Source: Paraburkholderia eburnea (GTDB taxonomy: Bacteria > Pseudomonadota > Gammaproteobacteria > Burkholderiales > Burkholderiaceae). From it: a stretch of 64,000 bases of DNA. The stretch covers positions 124,001-188,000 of the forward strand of contig NZ_PQGA01000008.1 of assembly GCF_002917095.1 (NCBI RefSeq). The letters run 5' to 3'. The first letter of the stretch is position 1; each line of letters starts with the position of its first letter. Positions 53,830 through 63,240 of this stretch are shown piece after piece. A program made the translations under genes and the position numbers. The notes beneath the pieces are model-generated. The model made no database searches, was not told where the DNA came from, and saw nothing but the letters and a program-made list of their open reading frames with translations.

Positions 53830-54786
53830 GCCCTTCTCCACGGAGGAATCTCGTTTATGCGATTTGAATTAACCTGATATTCGTTACCGATAATCGTGCC
53901 GCATAAAACACGAGAGGCCCAAGAATTCGGGGCGAAAATAGCAGGCGTTTAAGTCGCTGTCAAATTCTGTAAGAATTGCCTTTAATAATCAGCATTAGTT
54001 ACCGAATTATCTGGCCTTTCTTTTAATAGGAAAAATATTCCGACCACCTGAATCGAAGTATGCGACCGCCCGGCAGCACCTGTGCAACCGCCTGTCGGCC
54101 GGTCTGCGCGGGCCCCGGTGATCAATGCCTGATCCGCGCTCCGGCTGCCCGGGGGAGTCGGGCATCGTGCAATTTCTTATTTTTATTCCCTGAGCGCCGT
54201 CGATTCCGATCTTCCTGCATCGGCCATGCCGTTCTCCAAGGGCGAGGTCGAGCACTCCGGATATCCGTTTCGCTTAGCTAATGGCCGCTCACATACTGGT
54301 AACGTACGCGGCATCATGCGCGGTTGACTTCCACTGGTCATCCGCTACGGCCGATACGATTACTTGCTCAACGAACGACGAGGCGTTCTACCACATTGCG
54401 CCTTTCGGTGCTGCTTCGTAATAGCTGCGCGATCCGAAATTTAATATCGACGATAGTGTCGCCAGCCCGAGCAATCGCGGCCGCGACGTTCATTAAAGAT
54501 ACCTATTAATTCGGCCCGGTAGAAGAGCGGTATCTGATCGACGCTATGGTAGGGATTTTTTCCACAGGAATACGTCATTTGCTGGCCCGTTGGCCTTAAC
54601 TCCTGCGGTCCGGTTTCAACTTATTAGCGGACGTTGGATCTCGAAGCGAGGTTGTCCGTTTTGGGTCGCATCGGGCCAGCCGTCCGCAACTACTCGCGGA
54701 CGTGCTGATGCAACACGCGTGAGGCCGTATGCGGCCACTTTCGGCCATTCGACGCTGCACCACGAATCGTTGACAATAGCGGAAAA
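53830..54786. other. intergenic region, AT-rich left part
   Basis: About 950 bases without a supported gene. The part near 53850-54050 is AT-rich and could hold the promoter of the T6SS island. A copy of the dispersed repeat lies at about 54730-54785. Short frames in this stretch show no ribosome sites or familiar motifs. Confidence 0.4.
54730..54785 (+). repeat. degenerate dispersed repeat, copy C
   Basis: GCGGCCACTTTCGGCCATTC, then a variable spacer and CGAATCGTTGACAATAGCGG, resembling copies A and E. It ends at the stop codon of the P-loop gene. Confidence 0.5.
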
Positions 54787-55317
54787 TCAGACGGCGGGTG
54801 AAATCAACTCGATGATTTCCTGCACCCGATCTTCGATGGCCTGATCTTGCTCGAATCGCAAGACACGGCACCGACGACTTTTCAGCCACGCTTCGTGCCG
54901 CGCCCGGCTACGGCCCGGTAATTGTCCCTGTTCATACTGAGCGGACCAAGCCATGAATGCTGGATCGGCGCAGCCGAACAAGGATATCTCCCGCGCCTCT
55001 ATCCTCTGGAGTCGCAGATCTGTTGGCAGTGAGAGGAAGATAACCAGATCGAAAGCATCCTCCAGTTCGCTGCCCCAGCCGCACACTGAGCCAGAGACTA
55101 TGGATGCATGCGATGAGGTGAGTTCGGCGAGAAGCATCTTCAGCCGCACCTCGGGATCGTATTTCTCTTTGAACGGTGGAGCGGTCAGCTTCCAATAAAA
55201 GCTGTCAGCATCCGCAAAGCCGAAGCCAAGCTGGACCGATAGCGCACGACCCAGTGTCGTGGACCCTGATCCAGGAGCACCGACGACGTTGATACGACGA
55301 TATGGGGCGGTGTTCAT
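54787..55317 (-). CDS. P-loop kinase-like protein
   Basis: The 176-residue product has a nucleotide-binding start INVVGAPGSGSTTLGRAL (residues 9-26), an FADADSFYW segment and a C-terminal lid-like region rich in Arg. The Walker A pattern reads GAPGSGST, so the usual Lys is replaced by Ser19. Related small proteins are annotated as adenylate or shikimate kinase-like, and I recall such GSGTT-type P-loops in that group. The catalytic substrate is unknown. The start is ATG 55317. It sits between repeat-rich regions with no partner gene. Confidence 0.7.
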   Translation of the reverse strand: MNTAPYRRINVVGAPGSGSTTLGRALSVQLGFGFADADSFYWKLTAPPFKEKYDPEVRLKMLLAELTSSHASIVSGSVCGWGSELEDAFDLVIFLSLPTDLRLQRIEAREISLFGCADPAFMAWSAQYEQGQLPGRSRARHEAWLKSRRCRVLRFEQDQAIEDRVQEIIELISPAV

Positions 55318-55726
55318 GAATTGAGCCAAGTTTAAATCGGAAGTATCGCACAGGCGATTTGAATGACCGCTTCCCGCTGCGGTCACCGTCCCTTGTGGGT
55401 CGGCTGCTGCCGAACGGCAACGGAGCGACGGCTAACCACGCCGCCGACTCGTTTTCCGACCGGGCTTCGCCAAAAAGCGACACGTCGGTACAGTTGTCGA
55501 ATGGCAGTTCGTGTGCCTTTTGCAGCCAATATGCGCGAGATAGTGGCTGCGGAATGAACGTCCATCTCTTCGATGCCGATGCGTTGCCTGCGCCGTCACT
55601 AACATTGGCTGTACGGCTGGTCGATGAGGGCGAAAATGAATTTCCCCTCACTTTAGTCCGTAGGGCGCTATTCGAGGGTTTTCTGTAAAATACGCCGTTC
55701 CATGGTCTTCGGCTCAGTACTTCGTC
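55318..55726. other. intergenic region with repeat-like segment
   Basis: About 400 bases between the P-loop gene and the GlxA-type gene. The stretch 55372-55440 (GACCGCTTCCCGCTGCGGTC core) is palindromic and resembles the other degenerate repeats. No gene is supported. Confidence 0.35.
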
Positions 55727-56674
55727 ATGCATCGAATTGGATTTTTCGTTTGCCGCGGCCACGACGCCCTTGATCTTGGCGGACCACTTTCGGCTTTCAA
55801 TCAGGTGGCCACTGCCGCTGGCCATACCCCGTATGATCTTCATGTAATCTCGCAGTCCGGAGGCTTGGTTCCTGGTAATTCGGGTCTTTCGATTGAGACC
55901 GAGCCGATCGGAAGGCGTGCGTTTGACACTGTCGTTTTCATCGGCGGAGATATAGAGCCGATGCAGACATCGGAGAACATCGCCGCTGCCAGAAAATTGG
56001 GCGCCAGGGCCTCGCGGGTAGCAAGCGTGTGCACGGGAGCGTTTCTGCTTGCGGAAACCGGCTTGCTGGACGGCCTGAAAGCAACGACGCACTGGCGATA
56101 CGCTGCTCTATTGCAGTCTCGCTTCCCTCGCACACGGGTCGAGAGCGATAGCATCTATGTCGTGGACGGCCACATCTGGACGTCGGCGGGCATTGCCTCC
56201 GGAGTCGACCTGGCGCTCGGCTTGATTGAAAGAGATATGGGTGCGGAAGTTGCGCGCGCTGTTTCCAGGCTTCTGGTTGTTCCGTATCGTCGACCGGGCG
56301 GGCAGTCCCAATTTTCCGCCATGTCGCAAATGGAGCCGGAATCGGATCGTATCCGCATCGCCCTGAACTTCGCGAGAGAACATTTGGCTGAAGCGCTACC
56401 TGTGGAACGACTCGCCGATGCCGCAAGATTAAGTCCGCGGCAGTTCGGACGGGCATTTCGCCGGGAAACCGGCGAAACACCTGCCAAGGCGGTCGAACGT
56501 TTGCGCGTCGAAGCGGCGAGGCTGCGCCTGCAGGATGGCAGCGAACCGATCGAACAGATCGCTCTGGCCGTGGGATTCACTGATCCGGAACGGATGCGGA
56601 GGGCCTTCATCAAACTGCATGGCCACCCTCCGCAGGCGATCCGGCGCGAGAGCAGAAGGAACAGTGCGCGCTGA
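55727..56674 (+). CDS. GlxA-type regulator (DJ-1/PfpI plus AraC domain)
   Basis: The 315-residue product has a DJ-1/PfpI-like domain (residues 1-185) with the nucleophile-elbow-like ASVCTGAFLLAETG, then an AraC-type DNA-binding domain (about 215-312) with DRIRIALNFAREHLAEALPVERLA, LSPRQFGRAFRRETGETPAK and IALAVGFTDPERMRRAF. GlxA-family regulators sense small molecules through the DJ-1-like half. A neighbouring exported DJ-1/PfpI protein and an SDR enzyme on the opposite strand may be its targets. The start at ATG 55727 gives the standard N-terminus. Confidence 0.9.
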   Translation: MHRIGFFVCRGHDALDLGGPLSAFNQVATAAGHTPYDLHVISQSGGLVPGNSGLSIETEPIGRRAFDTVVFIGGDIEPMQTSENIAAARKLGARASRVASVCTGAFLLAETGLLDGLKATTHWRYAALLQSRFPRTRVESDSIYVVDGHIWTSAGIASGVDLALGLIERDMGAEVARAVSRLLVVPYRRPGGQSQFSAMSQMEPESDRIRIALNFAREHLAEALPVERLADAARLSPRQFGRAFRRETGETPAKAVERLRVEAARLRLQDGSEPIEQIALAVGFTDPERMRRAFIKLHGHPPQAIRRESRRNSAR

Positions 56675-56729
56675 TCGTGCGCCGCCGTATCGGCACTCGC
56701 CGTACGCGACTACCTACATCACCAGGCGC

Positions 56730-57212
56730 TCAACGGCCATCGGATTTCTGGGCAGCGTAATCATTCCAGATGTCGCGATGCAATTTCCACGCGCCACCCT
56801 CGTTCAGAAAGAGGAGGATCTGCTTGCCGCGGTATTTGAGGTTTCCAGCATGGTCACGGATTTCCGCATCCGAGACTTCCGTCACGGTCCGGTCGTTACC
56901 GTAGAACTCGTAATTGCTAAACGATACGGTGTCGGGTTTTACCCCGGCATACCCCTTGGTGAAGTACGCGGCAATCGCGCTGCCCCCTCTCACCCGGCCG
57001 CCGCCGGGCGGCAGGAGTGCGCCCTCGTTGGTATACAGACGGCCTATCGCCTCATAGTCCCCTCGCGCAAAGGCATCCGCCCATCGCGCGTTCTCTGCTT
57101 TGATGGCCGCTTCGGTTTGAGGCTGCGGACCGCCAGCAATGGCTGGCACGGCAAACACAAAAAAGGAAAAGCAGGCTGCAAGGGCTCCTGCAAAACGACG
57201 AATCTGTTGCAT
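56730..57212 (-). CDS. exported SnoaL-like/DUF4440 protein
   Basis: The 160-residue product has a signal peptide (hydrophobic core residues 8-24, cleavage near AIAGG) and an NTF2-like fold: AAIKAENARWADAFARGDYEAIGRLYTNEGALLPPGG and a later KYRGKQILLFLNEGGAWKLHRDIWN. Members bind small ligands or are enzymes, but no catalytic residue is certain here. It converges on the GlxA-type gene and is followed on the same strand upstream by a DJ-1/PfpI gene (gap about 120 bases). The role is unknown. Confidence 0.8.
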   Translation of the reverse strand: MQQIRRFAGALAACFSFFVFAVPAIAGGPQPQTEAAIKAENARWADAFARGDYEAIGRLYTNEGALLPPGGGRVRGGSAIAAYFTKGYAGVKPDTVSFSNYEFYGNDRTVTEVSDAEIRDHAGNLKYRGKQILLFLNEGGAWKLHRDIWNDYAAQKSDGR

Positions 57213-57336
57213 TTAAGGATTTCCTATCAGTTTAAATTGAAGGGGCTGTGCCCGATTGGGCAGGAGAGGCAAGCAATGTCGGCTGCAGCTTCATCGAAAC
57301 CAGTGAAAGTCCTCGCAGACATTGCCCGCGGGCATC

Positions 57337-58197
57337 TCAGCGTACGCCTGGAATTCGTGCGAGCCCCCTGGATGCACCGGGCAGTTCTTTGTCGACCATC
57401 GCGATGACTTCTGGCCGTGCATCTCTGGGATGACCGGAATGGAACGGCGGAGCGGGATCGTATTCAATCACGAGTTGCGTGAATTCGGCGGCCTGTTGGC
57501 CGCGCAGTTTCGCGGCGACGCGAAGTGCGAAATCGATACCCGCCGTCACGCCGCCGCCGCTCATGAAGCGGCCGTGGTCGTCTTCCACGAATCGATCCGG
57601 TACGGGAATCGCGCCATATTCGGACAGCTTGTTGACGAAGGCCCAATGGCAGGCGCTTCGCTTACCCTTGAGAATGCCCGTCGCAGCGAGCACCAGCGAT
57701 CCATTGCAAACCGACGTCACATATTTGGCGCTCTCCGCCAGACGCCGGATCTGCGCTTGATACTCGGGCCGCATCGGTGCCGTCAAATCGGACCCACCGG
57801 GCACCAGAATCAGGTCTGTATTATCGATATCGGCCAGGCGTTCAGTCTTTCCATACACGACTCCGAATTCGAGGGTCACGTTGCCCCCATTGAGGCTCGC
57901 ATAGCGAACGTTGGTATTTGGTAACCGGTGGAAAATCTCGCTGGGGCCGGCGAAGTCGAGAAGCGTCCCGCCGTCGTAATTGACGATCAAAATGTTGAGT
58001 GGGTCGTTCGGAGCAAGCTCTGGCTTGCTTGCTGCCTGCGCAAGAGCAGGCGTGGTGTGGCCAAGCAGGGCTCCGCCACCCAGCACGGCGCCTAGTGTGG
58101 CGATGCTTCCGAACTTGAGAATATCGCGGCGCGAGCGACCTGCTCCGGTGAGTGGCTTTCCGGAGGCGTTGTTTTCGCGGCTGTCGGTCAAAATCAT
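57337..58197 (-). CDS. exported DJ-1/PfpI family protein
   Basis: The 286-residue product starts with a twin-arginine signal: GRSRRDILKFGS (residues about 20-31) followed by a hydrophobic stretch to TPALAQA. The mature part is a DJ-1/PfpI domain with NILIVNYDGGTLLDFAGPSEIF, the nucleophile segment SVCNGSLVLAATG, and GGVTAGIDFALRV near the end. It resembles the isonitrile hydratase branch, but the substrate is not known to me. It lies between the SnoaL-like gene and an SDR gene on the same strand, and the GlxA-type regulator next door has the same fold, so a shared pathway is plausible. Confidence 0.85.
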   Translation of the reverse strand: MILTDSRENNASGKPLTGAGRSRRDILKFGSIATLGAVLGGGALLGHTTPALAQAASKPELAPNDPLNILIVNYDGGTLLDFAGPSEIFHRLPNTNVRYASLNGGNVTLEFGVVYGKTERLADIDNTDLILVPGGSDLTAPMRPEYQAQIRRLAESAKYVTSVCNGSLVLAATGILKGKRSACHWAFVNKLSEYGAIPVPDRFVEDDHGRFMSGGGVTAGIDFALRVAAKLRGQQAAEFTQLVIEYDPAPPFHSGHPRDARPEVIAMVDKELPGASRGLARIPGVR

Positions 58198-58343
58198 TTC
58201 TCCTTGCGCTTCGGCCCCTCCGCGTGCGCAACCAGATTGGGCCGGATTGAAAACCACCACGACAGGAAAGCGTGGTGGACATGGGATCACGGTGTAGATG
58301 AGCCGGAAGGACTTATAGCGTTCGTGAATCGGAAAGCGCAGGC

Positions 58344-59090
58344 TTAGAGCTGCGAGGCGCCGCCGTCGACAATCAGTTCCGTGCCGACGACGTAGGAAGA
58401 TTCGTCGCTGGCGAGATAGAGCGCCGCGTAGGCAATGTCCTCTGCCTTTCCCAGATGGCCAACCGGGATGGTCTTCGCGAACTCGCTTTTGAAGTTGTGG
58501 ACATCCTCGTCCGACATCCCCCACTTGCTGAGCAGGGGCGTTTCCATGCCGCCTGGCGCGATCGCGTTGAAGCGGATCTTGCGATCGAGGAACTCGTAGG
58601 ACCAACTGCGGGCAAGCGATCGCACGGCGGCCTTCGCCGCTGCAGTCAACGAGATGCCATGCTTGCCGGTCTGGGCGACGAACGACGTATTCAGGATGAC
58701 TGATGAGTGATCCTGCAAGACCGGCAGCGCCGCTTGAACCGTGAACACCACGCCTTTGACGTTGATGTCCATGATCTCGCTGTAGAGGTCGTCGTCGATG
58801 TCGTTGAGTGCGGAAGGAAATGCCCAGCCCGCGTTGGCGAACACGACATCCAGGCCGCCGAACTTCTCTTTTATCTCAGCTGCAATCGCCCGCATGTCCT
58901 CGATCGATCGCACATCGCCCTTGAGAACTAACGCATTCTCGCCAAGCTCGGCCTTCACACGCTCAAAAGCGGCCTCGTCGCGGCCGGTAACCGCTACCCG
59001 GGCGCCTTCTGAAATGAAAAGCTTAGCTGTCGCGAGACCGATGCCGCTAGTCCCGCCAGTAATCAAAGCCGACTTGCTTTTAAGCCTCAT
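58344..59090 (-). CDS. SDR-family oxidoreductase with atypical active site
   Basis: This 248-residue protein has the classical short-chain dehydrogenase fold: ITGGTSGIGLATA (cofactor loop), NAGWAFPS and a C-terminal AYAALYLASDESSYVVG then VDGG. The catalytic region reads NTSFVAQTGKHGISLTAAAK. The Ser and Lys are kept, but the Tyr of the YxxxK motif is replaced by Thr, so normal catalysis is doubtful. It may be a weak enzyme or a binding protein. The gene starts at ATG 59090. About 150 bases separate it from the downstream DJ-1/PfpI gene, probably in one unit. Confidence 0.85.
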   Translation of the reverse strand: MRLKSKSALITGGTSGIGLATAKLFISEGARVAVTGRDEAAFERVKAELGENALVLKGDVRSIEDMRAIAAEIKEKFGGLDVVFANAGWAFPSALNDIDDDLYSEIMDINVKGVVFTVQAALPVLQDHSSVILNTSFVAQTGKHGISLTAAAKAAVRSLARSWSYEFLDRKIRFNAIAPGGMETPLLSKWGMSDEDVHNFKSEFAKTIPVGHLGKAEDIAYAALYLASDESSYVVGTELIVDGGASQL

Positions 59091-60908
59091 ATTCGGTTCC
59101 TTTTCTTTGCTCGAGATTGATCGAACCGGAAGTACAAGGCGCAATCGCGTCTGTGCTCGTGTTCCGACCTGATTCCTGCGCAAATTATGGAACCTTGATT
59201 GAAAGGCTAAAAGGACTTATAACCCTCAAAACGCGCCATCCAATTTAATCCGATGACGAACACACCTTTTGGGGTTTACTGGTGCTCGCGCGCGAAAATG
59301 CGGGAGTAGCGGCTGGCCCGGAAACCGAGCGAAGCCTCACTTTCTATTAACTTCGACGCGTTCGTGTCGGGCATGCAGCTTCCGAAAAGCAGCAGACGCC
59401 ACGTGTCAAGAAGGCACAGCGGTGCACGGAATCGCACCACCGCGCCGCCCGGCTGCCCCGGCAGGCAGGAAATGCGCACGCAAGGGCCCGGGACCGTCAG
59501 ACGTCCGATAGAGATTTGTGGATTTTTCAGGCTGATCAGGTAGCGTGCTGGTGCTAGTGACTGCAGTGCAGCGTACGAATGTCTCATGTCGATGAGACAA
59601 CAGACCACCGCACATACTGACTGAGTGACTCAAACGGGTCGGCTATGGGAATTCGGCCTAGGTCGGCGCCCCCGCGCTGCAACTCTGGCCTTGTACTTCC
59701 GGGCCCAACCAGGAGGTGCAGTTCATCAACGGCGCTCACATCCGATTGTCTCCTCTGTTACCGATAGGAGTCGTTCAAAGCGCGGAAACACCGAGCGCCG
59801 AACTCCCTTTGGCACGGCACTCGACAGACAAGAAGGCACACCAACCGCGAGATCTCCGTGCGGACGCCGGCCAATACCGACGCCGGAACCAGGCGCCGCA
59901 AGCAGCGCCTCGCCGCCATGGGAGAAAGTGCCGTTCTTAAATGACGAAGTCCTTATCACCGCCCGGCGCGAGTAACATATCTGGAGTTCGAAACTTGATG
60001 AAGTGCGTTTGGTCGCCGGTCTTCCCAGCTAGCACAGCCGGTTCCCCAACCAGTCATCCTTCTAGTCCATGAAGGACACCGGACGCCAGCGACCGGACGC
60101 GACACATTGCGCTCCGCTTGCCTGCTTCGGAAAAAGCAAGGCCTCCCGAAGCAGACCTGCAATGTCATAAAGCCGCCGAATCGACTTCTAGCTTATGGCT
60201 TGCAACCTCCTTACATCGAAGCAGCTCGTCGCCGTATGCCGTCATCGCTGGTCCCCACGCCACATCACGGTGAGAGGCCATAACCTGTACGTCGCGCCAT
60301 TGACGCTGGACGACGCTATCTGCTGTAAAAGACGACGCACTCCGTGCCAGCCCGAACTACTGTATGGCAAATCGTATAGCCGAAGCCATCGCGCTCAGTC
60401 AAAAGTCGATGACTTGTTCCTGCGCCCCACTCAACAAAACACTCGGTTTTTTCGACGTCCGACAGACTTCGCAAAAACATGATTACTCCGGTTGCGAGAT
60501 GAAAGATAGCGGCTACACGCACGATGGGCAGGCTAGCTAGATTTATGTAGATTTTCTACATTTCAAGGATAGGTGCACCGAAAACACGTCGACCAATTAA
60601 TAATATAATTGTCTAATAATTTATAGAATAGCAGCTTTACCCTGGTAACTATCGAAAGTTGGACGACCGCTCGGGGCCGCACCGGGACGGTCGCTACTCA
60701 GCGACTGACGACGGGGCTCATGCGAAAAGCATGAGACAGCAGTCGGCCAGAAGCGGTCGTTTAGTTTCCGTTTTCGCGTGACCGATGTTGAGACCAGATC
60801 GGACATTCGCGATTTGCGTCGTGGCCTGTGTATCGCCGTCGCGAGTCTCCGGTTCGTCCGTCGCGGCACCGATGCCGAGGACGTTGTGAGACATGGAGCC
60901 GGGTTTGG
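59091..60908. other. long non-coding region
   Basis: About 1.8 kb without a gene I can support. Frames of up to 116 codons occur on both strands but lack ribosome sites, and their products look random. The section 60545-60650 is strongly AT-rich, and the stretch near 60655-60720 carries a GACGACCGCT repeat core like that at 43650. It may be an old gene-bearing region that has degraded. Confidence 0.4.
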
Positions 60909-61826
60909 CTAGGCCGTTACCTGAGCATTCCAGATCCGGTCGCACGTCTGGGTGATCAGTGCTCTCATCCACCGATGCGCGGGATCGCGATCATTCCGGG
61001 TGTGCCAGGCCATCTGACATTCGAAGGGCGGAAGCTCAATGGGCACTTCGCACGAATGGATTTGCTTCCCGAGCGCATGCGTGCGTACGACGCCCGCGGG
61101 CAACACACTGATCAGGTCGGACGCAAGCAGGAGCGCCGGTACGCCGGAGAAATTATTCAACGTCATTGCGACCCGACGACGTTTGCCGAGGCGTTCGAGC
61201 GCGGTGTCAGCAAAACCTACCGGACTTCCTGAGAGTGAGACGAGCAGATGATCGGCATTGAGAAAGTCCTCCTCGGTAAGGCCAGCATTCGCAAGCGGAT
61301 GTTTTGAGCGCATGGCGCAGATCCAGTTTTCGATGAAGAGCCGCTGAAGCCGGATATCCCCGCCCATGGGCTGGAGTCCGCCCATGCAGATGTCGGCGTC
61401 GTTATTGCGAAGCTGCCTGCCCGTTTCCTGGCTCGTATAAGGCACTGCGAGAATTCGAACCCCGGGTGCATATTTCTCAACGTGTCCGCGCAGCAAGGGC
61501 CAAAGAGCGCCCGACAGGTAGTCGGTCACCGCCACCCTGAAGGCGCGTGTCGATGTCGCCGGATCGAACTTCACGGGCGAGACAGCCGTGCGGATCTGCA
61601 CGAGCGGATCCTGAATCTCGCGCCAGAGCGCCTGTGCCTTCGCCGAGGGCTTGATGCCGCGCCCAGACCTTGTGAATAGCGGGTCTTCCCAGACAACGCG
61701 CATTCGAGCGATGGCATTGCTGACAGCCGACTGCGTCATCGCCAAACGTTCAGCGGCCTTTGTCACCGACCCCTCGGTCATGACGGCATCGAAGATCGAA
61801 ATCAAATGGAGGTCAACGTCTTTCAT
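60909..61826 (-). CDS. LysR-family transcriptional regulator
   Basis: The 305-residue product has an N-terminal winged helix (HLISIFDAVMTEGSVTKAAERLAM then TQSAVSNAIARMR) and an effector domain with a DYLSGALWPLLRGHVEKYAPG segment typical of the NodD/SyrM-like and related branches. The start at ATG 61826 leaves the usual short leader. It is divergent from an SDR gene at 62090, which it most likely controls. The 260-base shared region should contain the operator, but I did not find a clear T-N11-A site. Confidence 0.88.
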   Translation of the reverse strand: MKDVDLHLISIFDAVMTEGSVTKAAERLAMTQSAVSNAIARMRVVWEDPLFTRSGRGIKPSAKAQALWREIQDPLVQIRTAVSPVKFDPATSTRAFRVAVTDYLSGALWPLLRGHVEKYAPGVRILAVPYTSQETGRQLRNNDADICMGGLQPMGGDIRLQRLFIENWICAMRSKHPLANAGLTEEDFLNADHLLVSLSGSPVGFADTALERLGKRRRVAMTLNNFSGVPALLLASDLISVLPAGVVRTHALGKQIHSCEVPIELPPFECQMAWHTRNDRDPAHRWMRALITQTCDRIWNAQVTA

Positions 61827-62089
61827 CGCAGGGAATGAGCCACACATCATTTCCGGTGATATTACTCCCATGAAGCATTGATTGGACGCTCAAGTACGCG
61901 CGCCGTAATCTGCACCCAGATCGCGGTGGAGCAAGTCTCGACCCGACAAAATCAGCGAACCGTATGCCCCACCCGCTCGAGGCGCCACAGGCGCCCGGAA
62001 AACCAACGGCAGCCCCAATAGCAACCGTGCTGGCGCGGGTTAGTCGTGATGCGGAACATGCATACGCAATCATTTTGGATGGAGTCAAC

Positions 62090-62836
62090 ATGTCACAAAC
62101 TCTCGCAGGAAAAATCGCCCTTGTAACGGGTGGCTCACGCGGCATTGGCGCCGCAACCGCTCTCCAGCTTTCCTCCGAGGGCGCAATTGTCGTGATCAGC
62201 TATTCAAACAGTGAGGGCCGGGCGAAAGAGGTCATCGGGAAGATCGAGGCATCCGGTGGAAAGGCCATCGCACTGAAGGCCGATCAGGCGAACCCGGTTG
62301 AGGTCAAGGGGCTGGTCGGGGAAGTCGTCAAGCGCTTCGGCAAGCTCGACATTCTGGTCAATAACGCCGGTGTCTTCGAAACGGGCAGCGTCGCCGAAAC
62401 CATCGACACATCGGGCTTCGAACGCCAACAACGTATCAATTACGAAGCGGTGGTGACCGCAATTCGCGAAGCCGCCAAGGTCATGGGCGACGGTGGCCGG
62501 ATTATCTCTGTCTCCTCGGCCCTTGCACTTCGTTCGACCTGGCCCGGACTGGCTGACTATAGTGCGACAAAGCGTGCCGTCGAAGGCTATACGAAGGGTG
62601 CGGCCCGCGATCTGGGTCCCAGGGGCATTACGGTTAATGCCATCGCTGCCGGCTCGACCAATACGGAAATGAATCCGGATAGCAGCCCGTTTGCCGAGGC
62701 ACAAGCCGCAGCAACAGCACTCGGTCGTTTTGGGCGCGCCGAGGAAATCGCGTCGGTGGTCGCATTTATCGCGAGCCCTGCCGCGAGCTTTGTCACGGGT
62801 TCAATCATCCCTGTTGACGGCGGCTATAGCGCCTGA
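62090..62836 (+). CDS. SDR-family oxidoreductase
   Basis: This 248-residue classical short-chain dehydrogenase has TGGSRGIGAATA (residues 14-25), NNAGVFETG, the catalytic set SVSSAL and YSATKRAVE (Tyr and Lys present), and a C-terminal VTGSIIPVDGGYSA. Substrate preference is not evident. Members with this ending are often annotated as 3-oxoacyl-ACP reductases or glucose dehydrogenases. It starts at ATG 62090 after GGAG and is divergent from the LysR gene, a common pair in which the regulator controls the reductase. Confidence 0.9.
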   Translation: MSQTLAGKIALVTGGSRGIGAATALQLSSEGAIVVISYSNSEGRAKEVIGKIEASGGKAIALKADQANPVEVKGLVGEVVKRFGKLDILVNNAGVFETGSVAETIDTSGFERQQRINYEAVVTAIREAAKVMGDGGRIISVSSALALRSTWPGLADYSATKRAVEGYTKGAARDLGPRGITVNAIAAGSTNTEMNPDSSPFAEAQAAATALGRFGRAEEIASVVAFIASPAASFVTGSIIPVDGGYSA

Positions 62837-62939
62837 TGCATAACCCACTGGGCGGCTCGTTCTGAGGCGCCGGATGAAGTCGCACGATTCGCATGTGTCC
62901 GGGTCGTGCGGCATTGATTTTCGAAGGAGTAGAGAGAAC

Positions 62940-63035
62940 GGATAGTTCTCCTGTCGTACTCGTCACCGGAGCGCTTTCCTGGATCGGCCGCGCAACGGCC
63001 CTTGCCTTCGCCAGGGAGCAGGCAACGGTCGCTCG
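62940..63035 (+). pseudogene. SDR N-terminal remnant
   Basis: The frame reads PVVLVTGALSWIGRATALAF, which matches the cofactor-binding start of short-chain dehydrogenases. There is no start codon before it (only a GGAG-like site), and the frame is cut off after about 32 codons. A small relic of a second SDR gene. Confidence 0.6.
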
Positions 63036-63046
63036 CGGGGCTGCAT

Positions 63047-63125
63047 GCATCTCGTGAGACAGATCCCGGGCAGGAACGGCCAGTCGACCTGGTCATCCAG
63101 ATCGTCGACAATCATCCGTCTGTCC
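63047..63125 (+). repeat. degenerate dispersed repeat, copy D
   Basis: Shares a 21-base identical block with copy B (46156-46210), and further on AGATCGTCGACAATC like the AGATCGTTGACAATG of copy A. Confidence 0.55.
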
Positions 63126-63240
63126 AGGAACCGCCCGGAGATGTATATGTGTCGTGGATCAGGATAAACGGAACTGAGTTGGATACGGCCTGGTCTCCCG
63201 TCGTACTCGCTTAACACAGCACCAACAACGAAACTTCGGC

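Larger units (their letters stand above)
62837..63240. other. intergenic region with SDR and repeat remnants
   Basis: A 30-residue SDR-like fragment without a start is seen at 62940-63035, followed by a repeat copy at 63047-63125. No intact gene is supported here. Confidence 0.5.

Noticed and set aside
55205..56092. 295-codon minus-strand frame spanning the P-loop and GlxA-type genes
   Set aside because: Covers the repeat-like segment and runs antisense to a well-supported regulator; no recognisable domain.
59276..59975. 110- and 116-codon frames in the long gene-free region
   Set aside because: No ribosome sites, no family motifs, and both strands give equally long frames, as expected by chance in GC-rich DNA.
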